Positions 1 to 5,641 of a stretch of DNA of 8,158 nt are shown here, piece after piece. Made by a program: the position numbers and the translations under genes. Within the stretch, counting starts at the first letter, position 1. The number at the start of each line of letters is the position of its first letter. The DNA comes from an uncultured Pseudomonadota bacterium (lineage in GTDB: Bacteria; Myxococcota_A; UBA9042; CAIXZC01): assembly GCA_937884235.1 (NCBI GenBank), contig CALGBT010000442.1, positions 1 through 8,158 of the forward strand. The letters are read 5' to 3'. The notes beneath the pieces were generated by a model. That model was not told the origin of the DNA. It made no database searches and was given only the letters and a program-made list of their open reading frames with translations.

Positions 1-3000
1 CTGGGACACAGTTGTTGGCTGGCGCCTTGTAGCCACCAAGTCCAGCAGGAATGTCCCCGGTCACGTAGAAGCAGTATGAAGGACCGCCGCAGCCCCCGCC
101 ACCACCGCCGCCTCCGCCGCCGTTGCCGCCCATGCCGCCGTCGCCACCACCAAAGACGCACCAGACTTCGCTGCCACCGGCGGGGCCACCAAGCCCCCCG
201 GCACCGCCCGCACCACCAGAACCGCCATTGCCACCAGGCCCACCAGCACCACCAGCAGCCCCTTCGATAGTATTGGATTCAATAACAGGCACCGAAATCG
301 GCTCACTGGAGTACGTGACGAAGAAACCAAAGGAACCACCACCGGAGCCTCCGCCCAGACCACCTGCGCCACTACAACCGCCGCCGCCACCACCACCGCC
401 GGTGCCGCCGCTGAAGTCATCGCACTTGGCCTTGTCCGAGTCAACGCCACCGCCGGCTCCGCCACCGCCACCGCCGCTCCCGGGCATCCCTGCCTGCCCT
501 GGGGAGCCACTCCCTCCGGCCCAGAGACCGTCCACCATCCCTCCAGGTCCAGCGACACACCCAATGCCGGCCGGACCGGCGACTCCAAACGCACCGGCCG
601 CACCGTTGGTGCCCTCCAATGGCAATTCAGCAGCTGGTAGAATGCACATCTTGCATGATGCATGGTGCGCCTTGGAATCCCACCCCGCGTTTCCACCAAG
701 GCCCGCCCCGTCACCTTCACCAGCCACCCCGGCTTCACCGACCAGCGGCTCTCCTTCGAAGGTCGGGCAAAGTCCTGCACCGCCGGCGCCACCTCCGGCC
801 ACCACATCGCCACAGGAGGAGAGCCCCCCGGAGCCTCCGTCGGTCTGCAACTCTGGAGCACACTCTTTGCCGCCCAGATTCTTCGGGCCGATTCCAGCAC
901 CGCCATCACCGCCAGCGCTCCCAACCTTGCCGGCCTGAGCAGCGACGCCGGCTGCCCCGTTCCCGGCCAGAATCAGATTGTTGGCGATTCGTAAGGAACC
1001 GTCACAATCTGCGATGTACACTGAGTAGCTGCTATTCCCCGCATTCACGCCATTGCTGGCCCGCACTACAAAACCGTCCAGAATCGTCGTGGTACCATCC
1101 GAGATTCCCATGGCAACAACCGCACCGGGCATCTCAGCGGTAGGGGGACCTCCCTTGATTTCAGTGGCGTGATTTCCGGGGTCATGCTTCTTGAAGTCAG
1201 ATGAGAATCCACCGTACATCTGGGTTCCCTGCAGCAGCTTCACCGAGGCCACATAGACGCCCTCGGCAACATAGACGTCACGCTTTCCCTGCGCCAGGGA
1301 CTTCTCCAGCCCCGCCGCGATAGTCTGAACCGGAGAGGCCAGGGTTCCCTGGTTGGCGTCATTGCCCCACTTGGCAACGAAAATGGCATTGTCCAACTCA
1401 CCGTCAATGCCATCGCAATTCTGGTCCTCGCCATCGGGGTAGTCACCACCTCCTTCGAACTGGCACTCGCAGCCGTTGCCCAGATTGCTGTCCTGGTCCG
1501 CAAACCCTTCCTCGCAGGCGAGGACACATTTGGGAGTAGCCCCGGATGAGTCGCAAGTAGCAGAGGCGCCTGGCGGAGTGAGCTTGGTGCAGTCATTGCC
1601 GCACTTGCCGCAATGAGCATCGGTTGCGTATTTGCCATCCACTTTAAAGGGATCGTCGGTCGCCCCATTGCAGTCGTTGTCGATTCCGTCGCAGGCTTCC
1701 TCTGGCAACTTACAATCTCCCCAACCATGCTCCTCGCATAAGGCTTGCCCATAACACTTCACATACTTCTGGTTGTCTGGCGGGTCTACCGGCCAGGTGG
1801 CCATACATCCCTTGCTCAAGCCGAGGTTCGCGGCATCGCAGTCGCATGCCTCCGTGTCGGGTACGCAGATAGTTCCCTCACCCAGGTCTTTGCACTTGTA
1901 CCCATCAAGACAATCCTCTCCCGTCAGACACTCCAGCGTACAATGAGTCGAATCACCGATGGCGGCGCAAACCGGGGAAGTGCCGGGGCAGCCCTCAGGT
2001 CCATCGCAGGCCTCACATATCGCGGCGCTCTCGGGGGCGCACTGGAACTCGTCCACCAGGAAGTAACCTGCTGCGCATTCCTGGATGGTGCAATAGGGGA
2101 CATCGTCGTCACCAATGGAGCAAAGGGCCACAGCGTTGGGGAAGAGTCCGGCGCATGAAGCATTGCATTGGCCACAGTGACCCAACTCTGCGTAGAGTCC
2201 CTGGTCATTGACGAAGTTCTCGTCCACGTCCCCATCGCAGTCATTGTCCATGCCATCACATATCTCTGCGGCTGCGTCAAAGCCCTGGCAAACGACTCCC
2301 AGCGCACCACCACAGACCGAAACACCAGGGCAGGAGCCAAACTCATTGTCCACCGTACAGTTTCCAAAGCTACCCAGGCCATCATCCACGAGTCCGTTGC
2401 AATTGTTGTCCATCCCATCACAGATTTCATCGGCGGGTACAACTGCGTTGCATTCACTCCAGCCCGTTTCGAACTCGCAAGTCTGGGTGCCCTCGCACGA
2501 GCCGAGTTCATTGCCCGCGCTGCAAGCCTTCTTGACCCCTACGGAGCCGGCACTGCACTCACAAGAGCCAGTGATCGGGAAGCAGAGCTCGACTCCTTCA
2601 TCCAACGTTTGACATCCTGTACCGACACCGCAATCTCCACCATCCCCGCAGGAATCCAGGCAGCGCAGTTTGCCGTCCACCTCTGCGCATGCCCCACCCA
2701 GGCAATCGGCATCCACTTCGCAAAGTTGGCAGGAGCTACCTTCTACCGGGGGCAAGCACTGGAACTCGCTGGCCTGGTAGAACCCGGAATCGCACAGGAG
2801 TACGACGCATTTCGGTACCTCAAAGGACTCCACATCGCAGACCCCGGCACCATTATCAATCACCTGGTCACAGTCGTGGTTGCAACTGCCGCAGTGCGCA
2901 TCCAACGCATAGACACCGTCCACCAGGAAACCTTCGTCCACTACCCCGTCACAGTTGTTGTCCTGGCCGTCACAGGCCTCGGCCGAAGGCACCAAGGCAT

Positions 3001-3730
3001 TGCAGTCAACCCAACCTTCGTCGGGAACACAGCTTTCGAAACCGTCGCAGATGCCCACGCCATTGACGAAAGAGCAAGGGCGGATCTCTCCGGCATTGGT
3101 CGCGTTACATGCACACGAACCACTTACTGGCACGCACGCAGCCACCGTTTCGCCACCGTGGTCGAAGTCTCCTGAGCACTCCGTGGTCTCTGGACAGCCA
3201 CCATCATCAGCGCAGAACGGCAGGCAGAATCCACCGTCTTCGGTTATGTGACAAATCCCCACTGCGCAATCTTCATCTGTAGCGCACGGCTCACAGACCT
3301 CAATCAGAGTGGGCAAGCAAAGGAAGACTACATCGACTCCGAAACCAGACATGCCACGACAGTCCCAGCCTGCGGGGCAGTCCTCGAGGCACTCATTGGT
3401 GCAAACGGCACCAACGCCGGCCTCTACGCAGAAGCCACCCACACAGTCTGAGTTCGTCATGCACGGACAGCCGATGCCAAAAGGACTTTCGCCACATGGC
3501 TCAAAGCCCTCGACAGGAGCAAGGTCGGCTATCCAGTCCGGCCCCAAATCGGGAAAGGACAAGTCCACGCCATCGCTATTCTCCCGCGACGAAGAATTGT
3601 CACCTGGCCGGGTATCGAAAACATCTGAGAAAATGTGAGAACCGCCAGTCTTGTCTCCATCGGAGCATCCAACGGCAACGACGAAGAGGCAGAGAAGAAG
3701 CGCAGAAGCGACTCTGTTGGCAGAATTCAT
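1..3730 (-). CDS. Giant Cys-rich lipoprotein with MopE-type metal-binding motifs and Gly-rich beta-helix (3' end outside window)
   Basis: The minus frame is open from ATG at 3730 to base 1 (1243 codons seen, no stop). AGGAG lies 5 nt upstream. Residues 1-21 form a signal peptide (hydrophobic core ALLLCLFVVAV) ending in lipobox AVG-C22, with Ser at +2, which suggests an outer-membrane or surface lipoprotein. A Ser/Asp-rich linker follows. Cys-rich modules begin near residues 88, 146, 334 and 572. Four CDGxDNxC(D/N)Gxx(D) loops have their first Cys at residues 253, 437, 491 and 680, like the MopE protein metal-binding site (PF11617). A degenerate loop (DGEDQNCDGIDGE, about 766-778) leads into a right-handed beta-helix from about 783 (YVAEGVYVASV, MYGGF). 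Long Gly-rich blocks at 924-1133 and 1157-1216 are separated by a beta-rung. Surface anchoring and metal binding are inferred from family resemblance; the partner is unknown. Adhesion or matrix roles are alternatives. Confidence 0.94.
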   Translation of the reverse strand, partial: MNSANRVASALLLCLFVVAVGCSDGDKTGGSHIFSDVFDTRPGDNSSSRENSDGVDLSFPDLGPDWIADLAPVEGFEPCGESPFGIGCPCMTNSDCVGGFCVEAGVGAVCTNECLEDCPAGWDCRGMSGFGVDVVFLCLPTLIEVCEPCATDEDCAVGICHITEDGGFCLPFCADDGGCPETTECSGDFDHGGETVAACVPVSGSCACNATNAGEIRPCSFVNGVGICDGFESCVPDEGWVDCNALVPSAEACDGQDNNCDGVVDEGFLVDGVYALDAHCGSCNHDCDQVIDNGAGVCDVESFEVPKCVVLLCDSGFYQASEFQCLPPVEGSSCQLCEVDADCLGGACAEVDGKLRCLDSCGDGGDCGVGTGCQTLDEGVELCFPITGSCECSAGSVGVKKACSAGNELGSCEGTQTCEFETGWSECNAVVPADEICDGMDNNCNGLVDDGLGSFGNCTVDNEFGSCPGVSVCGGALGVVCQGFDAAAEICDGMDNDCDGDVDENFVNDQGLYAELGHCGQCNASCAGLFPNAVALCSIGDDDVPYCTIQECAAGYFLVDEFQCAPESAAICEACDGPEGCPGTSPVCAAIGDSTHCTLECLTGEDCLDGYKCKDLGEGTICVPDTEACDCDAANLGLSKGCMATWPVDPPDNQKYVKCYGQALCEEHGWGDCKLPEEACDGIDNDCNGATDDPFKVDGKYATDAHCGKCGNDCTKLTPPGASATCDSSGATPKCVLACEEGFADQDSNLGNGCECQFEGGGDYPDGEDQNCDGIDGELDNAIFVAKWGNDANQGTLASPVQTIAAGLEKSLAQGKRDVYVAEGVYVASVKLLQGTQMYGGFSSDFKKHDPGNHATEIKGGPPTAEMPGAVVAMGISDGTTTILDGFVVRASNGVNAGNSSYSVYIADCDGSLRIANNLILAGNGAAGVAAQAGKVGSAGGDGGAGIGPKNLGGKECAPELQTDGGSGGLSSCGDVVAGGGAGGAGLCPTFEGEPLVGEAGVAGEGDGAGLGGNAGWDSKAHHASCKMCILPAAELPLEGTNGAAGAFGVAGPAGIGCVAGPGGMVDGLWAGGSGSPGQAGMPGSGGGGGGAGGGVDSDKAKCDDFSGGTGGGGGGGGCSGAGGLGGGSGGGSFGFFVTYSSEPISVPVIESNTIEGAAGGAGGPGGNGGSGGAGGAGGLGGPAGGSEVWCVFGGGDGGMGGNGGGGGGGGGGCGGPSYCFYVTGDIPAGLGGYKAPANNCVP
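80..961 (-). repeat. Gly-rich low-complexity blocks interleaved with beta-helix rungs
   Basis: Residues 924-1133 and 1157-1216 of the lipoprotein are dominated by GGAGG, GGNGG and runs of up to ten Gly. They are encoded mostly by GGC and GGT, hence the gcc/acc-rich plus strand. Between them lies a short non-Gly rung (FGFFVTYSSEPISVPVIESN). Another rung-like start, PSYCFYV, follows at residue 1217. Block 1 follows a rung reading IANNLILAGNGAAG, and block 2 follows a rung ending ESNTIEGAAGGAG. This indicates insertions at equivalent turns of the helix. A few Cys residues within the blocks could make disulphides. A polyglycine-II-like fold is an inference. Confidence 0.8.
1652..3295 (-). repeat. 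Three tandem Cys-rich/MopE modules within the lipoprotein
   Basis: Coding repeat. Each module opens with CxxC-x5-C-x4/5-C (CEPCATDEDC at residue 146, CQLCEVDADC at 334, CEACDGPEGC at 572). A second Cys cluster follows, then a GSC(A/E)C or ACDC segment, then a CDGxDN loop and a tail reading (D/E)xHCGxC. Module starts are 188 and 238 residues apart. The longer spacing is explained by a second CDGMDN loop in the middle module, 54 residues after the first, preceded by a repeated GSC-x-G-x3-C unit. The highlighted span ends at the last regular loop. This describes repeats inside one gene and is not a mobile element. Confidence 0.85.
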
Positions 3731-3735
3731 CTGGT

Positions 3736-3740
3736 CTCCT
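3736..3740 (-). promoter_or_regulatory. Ribosome binding site of the MopE-motif lipoprotein gene
   Basis: The minus strand reads AGGAG followed by ACCAG and then ATG at 3730, a spacing of 5 nt. This supports the start that places a signal peptide and lipobox at the N terminus. No convincing -35/-10 pair was found upstream. Confidence 0.8.
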
Positions 3741-3741
3741 G

Positions 3742-4280
3742 TTCAGGTCAAGTGCAGCAGACCGGCTCAGCGCCCGCATAGAAGACGCCTCGCCGCTGCA
3801 CAATAAGTTAGGTCTTGCTGGTGGAATGGGGAAGGTGGCCGGCTTGACATTGAGCGTCATAGCAATCTAGCCATGTTTGAGTTGGCCGGAAGAATGACCA
3901 GTGCGCCGAAACCAGCCGGGACATTCAAATCAAGAAACAGCGCTCGCAGTTTCACTTCCATAAGGCCTTCTTTCCCGCTAATCGCCGTATTGTTGCATGG
4001 ACTTTCGGTCTCGTTTGGTGCAGCCCGGGGTGGTCTTTCGGCCAAGAGGACATTGGGTGGCAATACGGCAGTGCTGGCATGGACTTTAGAAGAAACTGCA
4101 ATGAATGGGCAGGTTTTCTGGAACCTGGCTATTCACTAGCAAGGTGCTCGCTGCCCGGGAGGTCGCCGCTATGCTGACCGCGGCTGCAGCCATGGGGGAA
4201 GCGGATGATTGATACTTTCGTCGGTCACGCCGGCGAATACATCCATACGACTCCCTTGCCAACAAAGGAGTCTGTGCGGA
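3742..4280. other. 539-nt stretch without a convincing gene
   Basis: This region separates the repeat-protein gene from the lipoprotein gene. Short overlapping frames exist on both strands (for example plus 3873-4139 and minus 3857-4063). None has a ribosome binding site, a recognisable product or a motif. It contains an 11-bp direct repeat gcatggacttt at 3995-4005 and 4077-4087, a GGCTGCAGCC palindrome at 4182-4191, and a hairpin next to the upstream gene's stop (listed separately). A TTGACA at 3844-3849 on plus has no matching -10. The lipoprotein promoter probably lies here, but I cannot place it. Confidence 0.6.
4249..4272 (-). terminator. Possible hairpin terminator after the Trp-rich repeat gene
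   Basis: On the minus strand GACTCCTTT and AAGGGAGTC pair as a 9-bp stem with one G.U wobble around a 6-nt loop (GTTGGC). It starts 9 nt after the TGA stop at 4281-4283. No T-tract follows, so it is a weak or non-canonical intrinsic terminator, or only a 3'-end stabilising stem. Confidence 0.35.
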
Positions 4281-5378
4281 TCAGGCACCCAGAGGAACCC
4301 CTGCTCTCTCCCATAACCCCGGCTCGGGAAGATTGTGGAACGCCCACCTGACGGATTTGGCAACCTGGGTCCTCCGGTCCTCATCCCAACCTCTAAACCA
4401 GTCCAGGAAACCACCAATCGAGTCATGGTCTGTTCGTACGTCAAGATCCCCATAGCGGACCAGGTCAAGAACTCGCTGGAGGACTGCTGGACTTTGACTG
4501 CGTCGAGGTACCCGCGTAGCCCGATGGAAGACTAGCCCGCTCTTCAACCATCTTACGAACAAGTTGTCGACACGTCTTCTAAGCAGCCTTGGACTCGTCC
4601 CACGGTTCTGCACCAGGTTCAACAGGACTGAGGCCACCAGACCCGCCTCGGTCACGTCGCGAGCCCCTCTCTCCTGGATTGCCCCCAGGACGACTTCGGT
4701 AGCATCGACAATCTCGGCTGCAATCGCTGGGGATCGAAGATTCTGGCGTAGCTGCGCGAGCCGCCACGGGGCATCCTCATGAAAGCAGTTGTGTGCACAC
4801 CATGTGAGTACATCCACAGTTGTCGCTGCCGGCAGATTCGGCAAGGCGACGATGGATTTGAGCAGAAAGGCGGCGTTCTCCTCCCGACAGTGACGGTGCA
4901 GCCACCTGAAGGCTGGAACGCGCACTAGCTCAGGTTGCCCTCCGGCTTCCATCCAGGCTCGAAGGGCGTAGTCCACGTCTTTGTGCTCGGTGTGCTTCTC
5001 AAGCCATTCCCGGAACCCCACCTCGACCAGGCTAATGCCCTTCTCCCCCGCAGCATCCAGCCACGCTCGGTAGACGAAGCTGGCATCCTCGGCGGTCTTG
5101 TGCCTCTCAAGCCACTCCCGGATACCCTCCTTGACCACGCCAACGCCTTCCTCTCCCGCAGCATCCAGCCACGCCCGGTAGACGAAGCTGGCCCCCTCGG
5201 CGGTCTGATACTTCTCAAGCCAATCTCGAACGCCCTTCTCCTCTGGGAGAGGGAGATTCTTCTGTGAGAGGCGAAGACGGCCATAGTCGCGGAGTCGGGC
5301 ACCCGGCGAGTAGGACTTGGATGACTTGGCAGGTGTTCTCAGCTCCTCGATTGGGGAGTGTCTCACTCTAGTAGCCAT
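4281..5378 (-). CDS. Trp-rich tandem-repeat protein of unknown function (365 aa)
   Basis: I do not recognise a named family. There is no signal peptide or membrane segment, so the protein is probably cytoplasmic. Residues 1-48 are basic and Ser/Pro-rich (MATRVRHSPIEELRTPAKSS). Then come repeats of about 36 residues with the pattern G(V/I/F)R(D/E)WLE(K/R)(H/Y)...(A)xFVYRAWLDAAGE: residues 49-84, 85-120 and 121-155, with more diverged copies at about 156-189 and 190-225. Repeats 1 and 2 are identical at 24 of 36 positions. The spacing of aromatic and Ala residues suggests paired helices forming an alpha-solenoid like TPR or HEAT proteins, a protein-binding scaffold. The C-terminal 140 residues (LVASVLLNLVQNRG, FLDWFRGWDEDRR) look helical and carry no catalytic motif. 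ATG at 5378 is chosen because AAGGAGAA lies 8 nt upstream. An in-frame GTG at 5429 would add 17 residues without a good site. The gene stands alone between two gaps, so context gives no role. Confidence 0.85.
   Translation of the reverse strand: MATRVRHSPIEELRTPAKSSKSYSPGARLRDYGRLRLSQKNLPLPEEKGVRDWLEKYQTAEGASFVYRAWLDAAGEEGVGVVKEGIREWLERHKTAEDASFVYRAWLDAAGEKGISLVEVGFREWLEKHTEHKDVDYALRAWMEAGGQPELVRVPAFRWLHRHCREENAAFLLKSIVALPNLPAATTVDVLTWCAHNCFHEDAPWRLAQLRQNLRSPAIAAEIVDATEVVLGAIQERGARDVTEAGLVASVLLNLVQNRGTSPRLLRRRVDNLFVRWLKSGLVFHRATRVPRRSQSPAVLQRVLDLVRYGDLDVRTDHDSIGGFLDWFRGWDEDRRTQVAKSVRWAFHNLPEPGLWERAGVPLGA
4914..5234 (-). repeat. Tandem 36-codon (108-bp) coding repeats, three copies
   Basis: Copies lie at 5127-5234, 5019-5126 and 4914-5018 (the last 35 codons). 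The first two share long near-identical DNA at a 108-bp offset. For example, the block around gcagcatccagccacg recurs at 5050 and 5158, together with the following cggtagacgaagctgg. This indicates recent in-frame duplication. The third copy is more diverged and keeps GFREWLEKH and RAWMEAGG. Confidence 0.85.
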
Positions 5379-5386
5379 TCTCAGTT

Positions 5387-5391
5387 CTCCT
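5387..5391 (-). promoter_or_regulatory. Ribosome binding site that decides the start of the Trp-rich repeat gene
   Basis: The minus strand reads AAGGAGAACTGAGA then ATG. The AGGAG core sits 8 nt before the ATG at 5378 and inside the 17-codon extension that a GTG start at 5429 would give. This favours the ATG. Confidence 0.75.
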
Positions 5392-5511
5392 TGCCCGACA
5401 GTGCAATCGGTGCAAATGGCCAGGCTCACCCGCGAGAAGCGTATGACCTATCTTGCCGGGCAGCCGAGTTAGCAACAGCCTGAAATCGTGGAATTCATGT
5501 TTCCTCGAAGA

Positions 5512-5565
5512 AGCGGCCTCGGAAAGTGAGGCTAGCGGTGCGAATTGCCATAGGGCGAGGCCGCT
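5512..5565. repeat. Perfect 10-bp inverted repeat in the cytochrome/repeat-gene gap
   Basis: AGCGGCCTCG at 5512-5521 is the exact reverse complement of CGAGGCCGCT at 5556-5565, with 34 nt between. The repeat lies about 76 nt downstream of the cytochrome stop and about 134 nt upstream of the next start. It could be an operator pair, an RNA stem or a termination structure. No T-tract follows. A weak TTGCTA-N17-GATAGG pair at 5447-5475 (minus) lies on the side of the next gene and could be its promoter, but the match is poor. Confidence 0.5.
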
Positions 5566-5600
5566 CTCTCGAGTCATCTACTCTTGCAAGCCGCAACACT

Positions 5601-5619
5601 GGTGCGCACACCGTGCACC
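5601..5619 (-). terminator. Weak hairpin downstream of the cytochrome gene
   Basis: On the minus strand GGTGCAC and GTGCGCACC-type arms form a 5-bp stem (GGTGC/GCACC) extended by one pair beyond an A.C mismatch, with a short loop. It lies 22 nt after the TAG at 5642-5644. There is no T-tract, so it is only a candidate 3' structure. Confidence 0.2.
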
Positions 5620-5641
5620 CAGAAACAACTTGCCACCCTTG

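Noticed and set aside
123..938. Plus-strand Pro-rich 271-codon frame
   Set aside because: It is the antisense of the Gly-rich blocks (gcc/acc read as Pro/Ala). The minus frame has the signal peptide, motifs and ribosome binding site.
1924..2511. Minus-strand 195-codon frame overlapping the lipoprotein
   Set aside because: It is an out-of-frame shadow. The MopE motifs are read in the other minus frame.
2168..3175. Plus-strand 335-codon frame
   Set aside because: It lies opposite the Cys-rich MopE modules, whose repeated Cys and Asp codons keep the antisense frame open. There is no recognisable product.
3873..4139. Plus-strand 88-codon frame in the long gap
   Set aside because: No ribosome binding site, no usable promoter despite TTGACA at 3844, no recognised family, and an overlapping frame on the opposite strand. 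Kept only as a curiosity.
5379..5429. GTG start at 5429 for the repeat protein
   Set aside because: The extension contains the strong AGGAG site of the ATG at 5378, and its own start has no comparable site.
5368..5577. Minus-strand 69-codon frame in the cytochrome/repeat-gene gap
   Set aside because: No ribosome binding site or motif was seen, and it overlaps the start of the repeat gene in another frame.
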